64,000 bases of DNA from DAOTWA01 sp963702935 (GTDB lineage: Bacteria; Chloroflexota; Anaerolineae; Anaerolineales; Anaerolineaceae), in assembly GCA_963702935.1 (NCBI GenBank), contig OY969772.1, forward strand, positions 1,178,001 to 1,242,000. The letters run 5' to 3'. The notes beneath the pieces are model-generated. The model was not told the DNA's origin. It searched no databases and saw only the letters and a list, made by a program, of their open reading frames with translations. How positions within the stretch are numbered: position 1 is the stretch's first letter; each line of letters opens with the position of its first letter. A program made the translations under genes and the position numbers. Below, one piece after another: positions 18,160 to 26,269 of this stretch.

Positions 18160-18188
18160 GTAGGGTGCGGTCGGTTTTTGACCGCACC
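18160..18188 (+). repeat. REP hairpin, copy G, left flank of the RAYT gene
   Basis: GTAG (18160-18163), GGTGCGGTC (18164-18172), loop GGTTTTT, GACCGCACC (18180-18188). A 9-bp perfect stem preceded by the GTAG tetranucleotide typical of REP sequences. Confidence 0.85.
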
Positions 18189-18215
18189 AACCCCATTTCG
18201 CAGTACAATCCTTCT

Positions 18216-18767
18216 ATGCCAGAGTATCGCCGCTCCTTCGTCCAAGGCGGAGCTTTCTTCTTCACTGTCGTTACCTACGATCGCCAGCCGATTCTCGTCT
18301 CCGAAGAGGCACGGGCCATACTCCATTTGGCCTGGAACAAAGCTCAGGAGCGCTTCCCCTTTGTTACGGATGCGATCTGCCTGCTGCCCAATCATATCCA
18401 CTGTATCTGGACATTACCCGAAGGTGACACAAACTATGCCATTCGCTGGGGGGAGATCAAGAAACACTTCACCAAGGCCTACCACAAACATATTGGGCCA
18501 GGAGAGCAACCCAATGCATCGCGGATGAAAAGGGGCGAGGCGGCCATCTGGCAACAACGATTTTGGGAGCATACCATTCGAGACCTGGATGACTATCACC
18601 GGCATTTGGATTACATCCATTACAACCCGGTCAAACATGGGTTGGTCAAGGCCGTTGCCGATTGGCGCTGGTCCAGCTTTCATCGATACGTGAAGATGGG
18701 GTATTATGCCAAGGACTGGGGATCAGGGATTGAGAAGCAAAAAGACGACAGGCCATTTGGCGAATGA
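18216..18767 (+). CDS. REP-associated tyrosine transposase (RAYT, IS200-like TnpA-REP)
   Basis: A Y1 HUH nuclease of 183 residues. The HUH motif is NHIHCIW, and the catalytic tyrosine region is the family signature YIHYNPVKHGLV near residue 133. RAYTs nick single-stranded REP hairpins next to a GTAG tetranucleotide and are thought to spread REPs. This gene is flanked by REPs in opposite orientation (18160 and 18773), and six related hairpins lie upstream in the window. The ATG at 18216 is the first that gives the usual MPEYRR start; no strong ribosome site is visible. Confidence 0.9.
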   Translation: MPEYRRSFVQGGAFFFTVVTYDRQPILVSEEARAILHLAWNKAQERFPFVTDAICLLPNHIHCIWTLPEGDTNYAIRWGEIKKHFTKAYHKHIGPGEQPNASRMKRGEAAIWQQRFWEHTIRDLDDYHRHLDYIHYNPVKHGLVKAVADWRWSSFHRYVKMGYYAKDWGSGIEKQKDDRPFGE

Positions 18768-18772
18768 CCCAT

Positions 18773-18834
18773 GGTGCGGTCATCCCACTCGCTTCGCTCG
18801 GGGCGCATAAGTCGCGAATCCGACCGCACCCTAC
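18773..18834 (-). repeat. REP hairpin, copy H, right flank of the RAYT gene, inverted
   Basis: GGTGCGGTC (18773-18781) and GACCGCACC (18822-18830) followed by CTAC (18831-18834), the complement of GTAG. It is thus in reverse orientation to copy G and has a longer, internally structured loop. Confidence 0.8.
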
Positions 18835-18838
18835 CCGC

Positions 18839-18868
18839 TATCCCGAAGTGCAGCTCGAAAAGCGCTAA
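18839..18868 (+). pseudogene. 3'-terminal remnant of a PAF-acetylhydrolase-like gene
   Basis: The final codons encode YPEVQLEKR and a stop, nearly identical in DNA to the last codons of the esterase ending at 5659 (YPEVQFAKR). Only the tail remains, abutting the CTAC end of the REP. A hairpin, GCGGAGGC-CTAT-GCCTCCGC (18870-18889), follows and may be its old terminator. Confidence 0.6.
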
Positions 18869-18904
18869 AGCGGAGGCCTATGCCTCCGCAAATTCGATTC
18901 AAAA

Positions 18905-18940
18905 TTAAGTATTGACTTAATTAAGAATTGGCTGTATTAT
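18905..18940 (+). promoter_or_regulatory. Promoter and operator of the ArsR-SRPBCC gene, leaderless
   Basis: TTGACT (18912-18917), 17-nt spacer, TATTAT (18935-18940); six nucleotides then precede the ATG at 18947. Palindromes TTAAGT-ATTG-ACTTAA (18905-18920) and CTTAATTAAG (18916-18925) overlap the -35 box, fitting autorepression by the ArsR domain. Confidence 0.75.
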
Positions 18941-18946
18941 GACTTT

Positions 18947-19753
18947 ATGGATAAGTTTTCTGCGCTTTCTGACCCCACCAGACGCCAGATCATCGAGATG
19001 CTGGCCAGCCACGGCCCGTTATCCGCCACTGAAATCTACGCCAAATTTCCGGCCAGCCCTCCGGCCATCTCCCAGCATCTCAAAGTCCTGCGTGAGGCGC
19101 AACTGGTGCAGGTGGAAAAACGGGCACAGCAGCGCCTCTACCAGCTCAATCCGATGGCCGTGCTCGAGCTGGAAGGCTGGGCCAGACACCTGGCGCAGCT
19201 TTGGAGCCGGCGTTTCGATGCACTGGATCAGGTATTACAGGTAGAAAAGAAGAAAGTATTAACCGACCGAATAGAAAGGATTAGCGATATGGAAAACCAG
19301 AAGATAAAAGAGTTGACTCTCACCCGCATCTTCGATGCGCCACGCGAGCTGGTCTTCAAGGCCTGGACGGATGCCGAGCTCATGGCCCGCTGGTTTGGTC
19401 CGCATTGGTTTAGCATCCCGGTGTGCGAGCTGGACGTGCGTCCCGGCGGCGCCCTCCGCATCCACATGCGCGGGCCTGACGGCGTCGATTATCCCATGAC
19501 GGGCGTCTTTCACGAAGTCGTTCCCCCCGAGCGCCTCGTCTTTACCTCCACAGCCGTCGAGGACGCCCAGGGCGATTTCCAGCTCGAAGTGCTCAACACG
19601 GTCACACTCGCCGACCTGGGCGGGAAGACAGAGCTCACCTATCACGCCGTGGTGGTGAAGGCCACGCCCGCTGCCGAAGGGGCGCTCTCCGGCATGGAAG
19701 CGGGCTGGAGCCAGAGCCTCGAGAAGCTTGCCGAAGCTTTGGCACAAGCATAA
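18947..19753 (+). CDS. ArsR-family winged-helix regulator fused to an SRPBCC (AHSA1-like) domain
   Basis: A 268-residue fusion. Residues 1-95 form an ArsR winged helix (LSDPTRRQIIEML, ISQHLKVLREAQLV) with no cysteine metal site. Residues about 115-268 form an SRPBCC ligand-binding fold of the AHSA1 type (RIFDAPRELVFKAWTD, WFGPHWF, GWSQSLEKL). ArsR and SRPBCC genes are usually adjacent; fusion suggests a one-component sensor of a hydrophobic ligand. The next two genes follow closely and probably share its transcript. Confidence 0.85.
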   Translation: MDKFSALSDPTRRQIIEMLASHGPLSATEIYAKFPASPPAISQHLKVLREAQLVQVEKRAQQRLYQLNPMAVLELEGWARHLAQLWSRRFDALDQVLQVEKKKVLTDRIERISDMENQKIKELTLTRIFDAPRELVFKAWTDAELMARWFGPHWFSIPVCELDVRPGGALRIHMRGPDGVDYPMTGVFHEVVPPERLVFTSTAVEDAQGDFQLEVLNTVTLADLGGKTELTYHAVVVKATPAAEGALSGMEAGWSQSLEKLAEALAQA

Positions 19754-19762
19754 GGAGGACAA

Positions 19763-20563
19763 ATGAATACAGTCACTTCAAAGGACGGCACTACCCTCGT
19801 CTTCGACCGGTCGGGGCAAGGCCCCGCGCTCATCTTCGTGACCGGCGCCATGGCCACGCGCTCCGACGCGGCCTCCCTGGCCGCGATCCTTTCCCCGCAC
19901 TTCACCGTCTTCGCCTACGACCGGCGGGGACGCGGCGAGAGCGGCGACACGCCGCCTTATGCGGTCGAGCGTGAGATCGAAGACCTCCAGGCCGTGATCG
20001 ACGCAGCCGGTGGAGCGGCGTACGTCTTTGGCCATTCCTCCGGGGCGGTGCTGGCCCTCGAAGCCGCGGCGCGCCTCACGGGCATCACCCGGCTGGCCGT
20101 GTACGAGCCGCCTTTCATCCTCGACGACAGCCGTCCCCCGCTTCCGCCGGATTTCGCGGCCCGGTTGGCCGGGCTGCTGTCGTCCGGCCGGCGCGGCGAC
20201 ATGCTGGAGCTCTTCATGACCCAGGGGGTCGGCGTTCCCGTCGAAGTCGTGGCCCAGATGCGCAACTCGCCCGGCTGGCCGGCCATGGAGGCCATCGCGC
20301 ACACCCTGATCTACGACATGGCCATCCTGGGAGACAGCCAGAGCGGCCGCCCGCTGTCGGCAGAGTGGAGCGGGCGGTTGGCTTCCATCCAGGCGCCCAC
20401 CCTGGTGATGGCCGGCGGGGCCAGCCCGGCCTGGCAGCACACCGCCGTAGAGGCCGTCGCGGGGGCCATTCCCGGCGCGCAGTTGCGCGTGTTAGCCGGC
20501 CAGACCCACGGCGCAGCCAACGAGGTGCTCGCTCCCGTGCTGGAGGCGTTCTTCGGAGGCTGA
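19763..20563 (+). CDS. Alpha/beta hydrolase
   Basis: The 266-residue hydrolase has a GHSSG elbow at residues 90-94 (nucleophile S92), the oxyanion and strand-order motif YDRRGRGES, and a late histidine in AGQTHGAA. It starts 9 nt after the ArsR-SRPBCC stop with an AAGGAGG site, so it is co-transcribed. The substrate is unknown; the context suggests a small lipophilic ester sensed by the SRPBCC domain. Confidence 0.85.
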   Translation: MNTVTSKDGTTLVFDRSGQGPALIFVTGAMATRSDAASLAAILSPHFTVFAYDRRGRGESGDTPPYAVEREIEDLQAVIDAAGGAAYVFGHSSGAVLALEAAARLTGITRLAVYEPPFILDDSRPPLPPDFAARLAGLLSSGRRGDMLELFMTQGVGVPVEVVAQMRNSPGWPAMEAIAHTLIYDMAILGDSQSGRPLSAEWSGRLASIQAPTLVMAGGASPAWQHTAVEAVAGAIPGAQLRVLAGQTHGAANEVLAPVLEAFFGG

Positions 20564-20619
20564 AAGGACGCCTGGGAACCCCCCCACGGGTTGGATATTT
20601 TGCGACAGGAGTAAGCAAT

Positions 20620-21234
20620 ATGGGTAAAGTCGGATTGGCGTTTTCAATGTCTTTGGATGGTTTCGTCGCCGGGTCGAACGATAGTTCTGAGCTACCCCTG
20701 GGCGAGGGCGGCGAACGGCTCTTCCGCTGGTACTTCAGCGGCGACGCGAGCTATGAAGTGCCGAGCGGCAACCGCACCTTCAAGATGTCGCGTGACGGCG
20801 CCGAGCTGATTCAGGAAGCCGGCAGAACCAACGGAGCCCTGGTGACGGGGCGCAGAACGTTCGATATTGCCGGCGCCTGGGGCGGCCGCCACCCCATGGA
20901 CGTGCCCATCATCGTGGTCACCCATCGCATCCCGCAAGAATGGGTCAAAGCGGGGTCGCCGTTCACCTTCGTCACCGACGGCGTGGAAAGCGCGATTGCG
21001 AAAGCCAGGGCCGTGGCTGGGGAGAAAGATGTCGCGGTGGGCTCGGCGAGCATCGCGCAGCAATGCCTCAAAGCCGGGCTGATGGATATCCTCCACATCG
21101 ACCTGGTGCCCGTCTTGCTCGGCAGAGGGGTGCGCTTATTCGAGTACCTGGGCATCGAGCCTGTGGATCTCCAAACCATCGAGGTGGTGGATGCCCCCGG
21201 GGTAACCCACCTCACCTTCCGCGTCGTCCAATGA
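20620..21234 (+). CDS. RibD/DHFR-like reductase family protein
   Basis: A protein of 204 residues of the DHFR-like family: MSLDGFVAG at the start, GALVTGRRTFD in the middle and DILHIDLVPVLLGRG near the end. These are typical of the many stand-alone RibD C-terminal-domain-like proteins in soil bacteria that use NADPH on unknown substrates. The ATG at 20620 follows ACAGGAGTAAG; a longer in-frame extension overlaps the hydrolase and is spurious. Confidence 0.85.
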   Translation: MGKVGLAFSMSLDGFVAGSNDSSELPLGEGGERLFRWYFSGDASYEVPSGNRTFKMSRDGAELIQEAGRTNGALVTGRRTFDIAGAWGGRHPMDVPIIVVTHRIPQEWVKAGSPFTFVTDGVESAIAKARAVAGEKDVAVGSASIAQQCLKAGLMDILHIDLVPVLLGRGVRLFEYLGIEPVDLQTIEVVDAPGVTHLTFRVVQ

Positions 21235-21241
21235 GATCCCT

Positions 21242-22084
21242 TTGAGTCCTTCCTTTCTGGCCGCTGCGCTGGCCTTGACGGCCGCTCTCTGCTGGGGGGC
21301 GGGCGATTTTAGCGGTGGGCTGGCCGCGCGCCGCTCGGACCCCCTCCGCACCGTGCTGGCATCCTACAGCGTGGGATTGGCGGCGATGGTGATCGTGGCT
21401 TTGGTTCGCCGCGAGCAGATCACCACGCCGGCAGACCTGGCCTGGGGGGCGCTGGCCGGCCTCTCCGGCATGGTGGGAATAGGCTTCCTCTTTCGCGGTT
21501 TCACCCTGGGACGCATGGGGATCGTTTCTCCGACCTCCGCCGTGCTGGCCACAGCCCTCCCGGTCATCTTTGAAGCCTTTACCCGGGGCCTGCCCCGCCA
21601 AGTGCAGTTGGCCGGGTTTGGGGTTGCCCTGGTCGGCATCTGGCTGTTATCCCGTCCGGAGCGCCTGAGCGGTTCTCCCAAGGGACTGGGGATGGCCCTG
21701 CTGGCCGGCCTGGGCTTCGGCGGCTTTTTTATCGGCCTGGCCCAGGTCGGAGAGAACGCCGTGTTTTGGCCGCTGGCGGCCGGGCGCGCCGCTTCCCTGC
21801 TCGTCATCCTCGCTTTCATGGGACTCACCCACCGGCCGGTGAGCCTGCGCCACGGCCCGCTGGGGCTGTTCACCCTGGCCGGGCTGCTCGACGTGGGCGG
21901 CAACCTCTTCTTCCTCCTGGCGATCCAGATCGGGCGGCTGGACGTGACCGCCGTATTGGGCTCGCTCTACCCCGCCGTGACCGCCGCGATCGCCTTGTGG
22001 GCGCTCAAGGAGCGCATGACGCGCCTCCAGGCGCTGGGCGTGGGCGCGGCGGTCCTGGCGATCATGCTGATCACCTGGAAATAA
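21242..22084 (+). CDS. DMT-superfamily EamA-type transporter
   Basis: A 280-residue inner membrane protein with ten hydrophobic helices in two EamA repeats. The first repeat opens LTAALCWGAGDF and each repeat ends in a helix such as GVALVGIWLL or GAAVLAIMLI. The family exports amino acids or metabolites. The start is a TTG 7 nt after the previous stop; the nearby ATG at 21231 is followed quickly by a stop. It probably belongs to the same operon. Confidence 0.8.
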   Translation: MSPSFLAAALALTAALCWGAGDFSGGLAARRSDPLRTVLASYSVGLAAMVIVALVRREQITTPADLAWGALAGLSGMVGIGFLFRGFTLGRMGIVSPTSAVLATALPVIFEAFTRGLPRQVQLAGFGVALVGIWLLSRPERLSGSPKGLGMALLAGLGFGGFFIGLAQVGENAVFWPLAAGRAASLLVILAFMGLTHRPVSLRHGPLGLFTLAGLLDVGGNLFFLLAIQIGRLDVTAVLGSLYPAVTAAIALWALKERMTRLQALGVGAAVLAIMLITWK

Positions 22085-22087
22085 GCC

Positions 22088-22207
22088 GGCGTTAGCGTGC
22101 CTTACCTGTCCCAGTTGGGAAAAAACAGGCGCAAGGGTTCACTGAAAGTTTTATCCACCATTGCCAAAGCGCTGAGCGTTTCCCTTGAGCTTATCGTTCC
22201 CTCATAA
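22088..22207 (+). pseudogene. Truncated XRE-family helix-turn-helix fragment
   Basis: Directly after the EamA stop, in the same frame, the DNA reads GVSVPYLSQLGKNRRKGSL and then a helix ending LSVSLELIVPS and a stop. This is the recognition helix and the last helices of a Cro/C1-type domain. The first helix and start codon are missing, so only 39 codons remain. Confidence 0.65.
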
Positions 22208-22262
22208 GAGGATAATTGCCGCAGCACTTCACGCGTCTCTCCAAAAGGAGATCTCAAACGGA

Positions 22263-22775
22263 ATGGAAATAGACAACGATGTTATTACCCTGGACTATCA
22301 AAGGGACGAAGTAATTTCTGCCCAGAGAATGCGTTTCCTCCATAGTGGCCAGGCCAAGTTGATGATCGTATTGGGTACTTTGGCAACGTTGGCTTTAGGC
22401 ACAGAAGAAATATGGTTTTGGTATACATTCGGGGAAGTGCCGCGAATGTGGTTTATGCCTTTCTCTGTATTGCTTCTATTTTGTGCAGTTTTTTGTGCAG
22501 CTTACTATTTTTTCCCGGCAATTGATTTTCGCGTAAATCCTCAATGGCGAGTTATTTTTCATTTGCATCTCGAAAAGAATAAATTTCGTCTTTCTGTTAA
22601 AGGGCACACGCATGGGGAAGAGTTAGAATGGGGCCGGATCAAACGTGTGCTGGAAAATGAAAAAGTTTATATCCTGTTTTGGGGTAAAGCACAGGAATTC
22701 ATCATAATTCCCAAACGGGTTTTAAAGGGAAAGGATGAAATGGTCGTGATGGAAAAAGTATTGCCAGCGGCGTAA
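22263..22775 (+). CDS. YcxB-like membrane protein
   Basis: A protein of about 170 residues with two membrane helices (near residues 30-50 and 62-85) and a C-terminal beta-rich YcxB-like domain (FRLSVKGHTHGEELEWGRI, FIIIPKRVL). The start at 22263 has AAAGGAG 12 nt upstream, rather far; an in-frame TTG at 22185 overlaps the XRE remnant. GC content is lower than its neighbours. Role unknown. Confidence 0.6.
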   Translation: MEIDNDVITLDYQRDEVISAQRMRFLHSGQAKLMIVLGTLATLALGTEEIWFWYTFGEVPRMWFMPFSVLLLFCAVFCAAYYFFPAIDFRVNPQWRVIFHLHLEKNKFRLSVKGHTHGEELEWGRIKRVLENEKVYILFWGKAQEFIIIPKRVLKGKDEMVVMEKVLPAA

Positions 22776-22865
22776 GTCGATCGCAACGGGGGCAGGAGTC
22801 TGTGGGGTGAGCGGCTCGACGAGCGCTCGACGATGCTCCTTCATACTTCTTTCACATTTCCAGAC

Positions 22866-22871
22866 TATACT
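22866..22871 (+). promoter_or_regulatory. -10 box of a leaderless promoter
   Basis: TATACT at 22866-22871 lies exactly 6 nt before the ATG at 22878. There is no ribosome site. No convincing -35 hexamer is visible. Confidence 0.5.
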
Positions 22872-22877
22872 GAAAGC

Positions 22878-24335
22878 ATGCAAGGAATCTTCTATCTTCC
22901 AGATTCCTATCCAGCGCCGGGCGCAGAAGAACTCATGACTCTTTCAGGGAGTCCGGCTGAGCTCACCAACTGGAGCAAATCGGCCCGCTCGCCGTGTATT
23001 GTCTATAGGGTGAGCGACGTGGCCGGAATCGCCGGGGCGCTGGCCGCCGCACGCGCGCAGCGCCTCTCGGTGATTCCACACGGCGCCGGCCACAGCTATA
23101 CCGATGCGGCTTTGAATACCGCCGGGGTGGTCATCGATACCACTCCCATGCGCCAGATCCTCTCCTGGGACGCCACGCGCGGCGTCATGCGCGTCGAGCC
23201 GGGGGTAACCTTGCGCGAGGTGGTGCAGGTGGCCTGGAAGGACGGCTGGTGGCCGGTCGTCTCGCCCTCCACCCCCGAGGTCACGATGGGCGGTTGTGCG
23301 GCCATGAACGTGAACGGCAAGAACGCCTGGAAATGCGGCCCCTTCGGCGACTCGATCCTTTCATTGGACGTGCTGCTCGCCAGCGGAGAAGTCCGCACGC
23401 TCACCCCGCAGCGAGATGCGCAGCTCTTCCACGCCTTCGTGGGGAGTATGGGACTGCTGGGTATCCTCACCTCGATCACCCTCCAGCTCCAACCGCTCTC
23501 TTCCGGGTACGTCAGCGTTCGCCGGCGTCCCGCCGCCGCGTTGGACGGAATCTTCGCCCTGTTTGCCGAGGAAGAGGCGGGCAGCGATTTCATGGAAGCC
23601 TGGCTGGATGGGTTTGCCGGGGGAGAGCAGCTCGGGCGCGGCATCCTGACCTGCGCGACGTTGAGCGATTCCGGCGACGCGGCGCCCTCCCCCTCCGCGA
23701 GGCCCGGCCTGCTCGACCGGCTGGAAATACCGCTCGTCAGCCTGGCAGCCGGCCTGAGCCGCCCGTGGCTGCTGCCCGGCGTGCGTCTGGCCAACCGCGC
23801 CCATTATGGGGGAAGCCGCTGGAGCCACCCGGCGGCGGGGCAGCGGCGCGCCCTGTTCCCCTATACCTATTGGCCCGCGGCGGCCTTTGCCGGCTATCAC
23901 GCCATGTTCCCGCAGGGAGTGGAGACGTTCCAGGCCTTCGTTCCCCGATCCCATGCGAAGGAAATCTTCCGGCAGGTCTTGCGCTACTCACAAGGGCAAG
24001 GCTGCCCGCCGCTGTGGTGCATCGTCAAGCAGCATCGCCGCGACCCCTTTCTGTTGAGCTATCAGCTCGATGGGTTTTCCCTGGAATTGAATTACCAGCG
24101 CACCGCTCAGACGGCGGAGAAGTTGGAGCAAACCCTGCGGCACATGATCGCCGTCGTGATCGAAGCCGGCGGGGGATTTTACCTGGCCAAGGACCATTTT
24201 CTGACGCAGGCCCAATATCGCCAGAGCGTGGGGGCGGAAGCAGTGGACGCCTTCCTCCAGCTCAAGCAGCGCTACGACCCGGAAACGCTGCTGCAATCGG
24301 ACCTCTTCCGGCGTGTGTTCCTGCCGTCGCGATAG
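22878..24335 (+). CDS. FAD-binding oxidoreductase (aldonolactone oxidase/DprE1-like)
   Basis: The product of about 485 residues contains a PP-loop FAD-binding domain: SVIPHGAGHSYTDAAL, then VEPGVTLREV and GGCAAMNVNGKNAWKCGPFGD. The C-terminal cap carries KQHRRDPFLLSYQLDGFSLE and DHFLTQAQYR, as in DprE1 and sugar-lactone oxidases. It oxidises an alcohol or lactone with FAD. The ATG at 22878 is preferred to one 45 nt upstream because a -10 box sits 6 nt before it. A methyltransferase gene follows in the same operon. Confidence 0.8.
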   Translation: MQGIFYLPDSYPAPGAEELMTLSGSPAELTNWSKSARSPCIVYRVSDVAGIAGALAAARAQRLSVIPHGAGHSYTDAALNTAGVVIDTTPMRQILSWDATRGVMRVEPGVTLREVVQVAWKDGWWPVVSPSTPEVTMGGCAAMNVNGKNAWKCGPFGDSILSLDVLLASGEVRTLTPQRDAQLFHAFVGSMGLLGILTSITLQLQPLSSGYVSVRRRPAAALDGIFALFAEEEAGSDFMEAWLDGFAGGEQLGRGILTCATLSDSGDAAPSPSARPGLLDRLEIPLVSLAAGLSRPWLLPGVRLANRAHYGGSRWSHPAAGQRRALFPYTYWPAAAFAGYHAMFPQGVETFQAFVPRSHAKEIFRQVLRYSQGQGCPPLWCIVKQHRRDPFLLSYQLDGFSLELNYQRTAQTAEKLEQTLRHMIAVVIEAGGGFYLAKDHFLTQAQYRQSVGAEAVDAFLQLKQRYDPETLLQSDLFRRVFLPSR

Positions 24336-24349
24336 GAAGGAGAACGGCT

Positions 24350-24952
24350 TTGCTCCCGCTCATCTACACTCAACCGGCCGCCGCCGCCGTGTTCCTGGCG
24401 GCCTGCCTGGTATGGCTGCTTCCGGAATGGATCGGCGCGTTCCGCCAAATGGCGAAGGTCTCCAGGAAAGCCGTGCAGGTGCAGGATCGCGGCTCTCTAA
24501 TCCTTCTGGTAGGGCTGCAATGGGTCGGCCTGGCCTTGAATTTCGCGCTCGCCGGGTGGCTCCCGGCGGCGGCCATTCCCTGGCCGCAGACGGCGCTCTT
24601 CGCGCTGGGCGTGATCTGCCTTCTCCTGGGGGTGGCCTTGCGCTGGTACGCCGTCTGGACCCTTGGGCGCTACTTCACCCGCGACGTGGCCGTGTCTGCG
24701 GATCAGCAGGTGGTGCAGCGCGGCCCGTATCGCTTCGTTCGCCATCCGGCCTACAGCGGCACTTTCCTGACCATGCTGGGCGTGGGCCTGGCGATGGCCA
24801 ACTGGGCCAGCCTGATCGCCTTACTCGCCTGCGTGTTCCTCGGCCATTTTTACCGGGTCAGCGTCGAGGAGAAGGCGCTGATGCACGCCATCGGCCAGCC
24901 GTATATCGAATACATGCGGCGCACCCGGCGCTTCATCCCCCGGGTGTTCTAG
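24350..24952 (+). CDS. Isoprenylcysteine carboxyl methyltransferase-like membrane protein
   Basis: A 200-residue membrane protein with four or five helices. The C-terminal ICMT/PEMT signature GPYRFVRHPAYSGTFL and the late EEKAL-x-YIEYMRRTRRFIP bind S-adenosylmethionine. Bacterial ICMT-like proteins methylate varied hydrophobic substrates. The start is TTG at 24350 after AGGAAGGAG, 14 nt past the oxidase stop. Pairing with a flavin oxidase hints at modification of a lipid or polyketide. Confidence 0.8.
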   Translation: MLPLIYTQPAAAAVFLAACLVWLLPEWIGAFRQMAKVSRKAVQVQDRGSLILLVGLQWVGLALNFALAGWLPAAAIPWPQTALFALGVICLLLGVALRWYAVWTLGRYFTRDVAVSADQQVVQRGPYRFVRHPAYSGTFLTMLGVGLAMANWASLIALLACVFLGHFYRVSVEEKALMHAIGQPYIEYMRRTRRFIPRVF

Positions 24953-25057
24953 CCACGTAGCCCCCGCGCCGGCCAGGCGAATCAAAGCAAGCGCTGGCTA
25001 TCGGCTGTATTAAGGAATAGGACGCGGAAGAACACTGAAAACGCGGAAAAGAAGAAA

Positions 25058-26152
25058 ATGGCAGAATTTCGGCTGAAGCCGGCCCTCCAACCCCTGACCG
25101 ATGCCTGGCAGCGCCTGCCGGTCGCGCCGCGCGGCTCTACCCTGTTGGGGATCAGCTTTCGCCCGCTACAGGCGGCCGCGTTTGGCCTGGACGCGCGCGC
25201 CACCCTGCAGGCGCTGCTGGACTATCCCTTTCCGCTCGTTCGCCTGGGGGCCTACTGGAATCGGATCGAGCCTGAGCCGGGAGCCTTGCATATCGAGGAG
25301 CTGGACGGACAGATCGAGGCCGCCGAGCGCGCCGGGAAGCAGATCATCCTGTGCGTCGGCCCCTTGAAGACCTTTGGCTACCCCGAGTTCTTCGCGCCCG
25401 CGCACCATTTGAGGGAGCCCTTCCCCGAAGGCGCGCTCGTCAGGCCGTCCGCCTACCCCGCCCTCCTGGAGGCCGCCACCGCCTTCCTCGCCCGCCTGGT
25501 GGAGCGCTATAAAGCCCACGAAAGCATCCTCGCCTGGCAGCTCGAGCACGAAGCCGTGGACCCGCTGGGGATGGAGCATTCGTGGCGCTTGCAAGCCGAC
25601 TTTGTCGAACGAGAAGTAGAGGCTCTCAGGAGAGCCGACCCCACCCGCCCCGTCCTGATGAACGGTTTTTTGCCGACCACCCGGCCGGCGCGCCTCTCTC
25701 AGGCCTGGCGCACGCGCGACCAGGGGGATTCGCTGGCCGTCGCCCGGCGCCTGGCAGACGTGGTCGGGATCGACTACTATCCGCGTTACGCGCTGGCGAG
25801 GCTCGGCGGCAGAACCCTCTACCTGGACGGCAGCCAGAGTCCCTGGCAAGCAGGCAGGCGCAAGCAGTTGCTCGCCTGGGCCGGCGCCCAGGGCAAAAAG
25901 CTGCTCATCAGCGAAGGGCAGGCGGAGCCCTGGGAAACGGTGACGACTCCTCCCAGCCCGGGGGGCCAGGGAATGTACAGTTGCCTGCCGGAACAGGTCA
26001 TCGCCAACTATAACGCCTGCCTGGGCCAGTCCGGTTCCCCAAACTCGCTGTACGCCTATCTCTTTTGGGGAGCAGAATATTGGATGCTGCGCAAGCAAGC
26101 CGGAGACGCGAGCTATCTGCGGGCCTTCCAGCGCATCCTCGAAGCTGCCTGA
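25058..26152 (+). CDS. Glycoside-hydrolase-like (clan A) TIM-barrel protein
   Basis: A 364-residue protein with the two catalytic glutamates of clan-A hydrolases: WQLEHEA (acid/base) and LLISEGQAEPW (nucleophile). It starts with PLVRLGAYWNRIEPEPG, as in GH5/GH42-like enzymes. There is no signal peptide. The exact GH family and substrate are uncertain. It is transcribed alone, before a secreted-type esterase. Confidence 0.7.
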   Translation: MAEFRLKPALQPLTDAWQRLPVAPRGSTLLGISFRPLQAAAFGLDARATLQALLDYPFPLVRLGAYWNRIEPEPGALHIEELDGQIEAAERAGKQIILCVGPLKTFGYPEFFAPAHHLREPFPEGALVRPSAYPALLEAATAFLARLVERYKAHESILAWQLEHEAVDPLGMEHSWRLQADFVEREVEALRRADPTRPVLMNGFLPTTRPARLSQAWRTRDQGDSLAVARRLADVVGIDYYPRYALARLGGRTLYLDGSQSPWQAGRRKQLLAWAGAQGKKLLISEGQAEPWETVTTPPSPGGQGMYSCLPEQVIANYNACLGQSGSPNSLYAYLFWGAEYWMLRKQAGDASYLRAFQRILEAA

Positions 26153-26269
26153 CCGGCCTTTTGACGGTACAATTCAAATCGCGGTCGACGCTCCCGGCGG
26201 GGCGGCGACCGCCAGGACCGTGACGCGGGCCTGAGGTTGATCAGCGCCCGCCCCCCTGGAGCACACAGA

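Noticed and set aside
23249..24335. Long N-terminal extension of the ICMT-like methyltransferase frame
   Set aside because: It overlaps the FAD oxidase in another phase and reads as low-complexity Arg/Ala/Pro; the TTG at 24350 has a ribosome site.
26165..26235. Further REP copy at GCGGTCGACGC...GCGACCGCC
   Set aside because: Arms and loop do not match the REP consensus and there is no GTAG.
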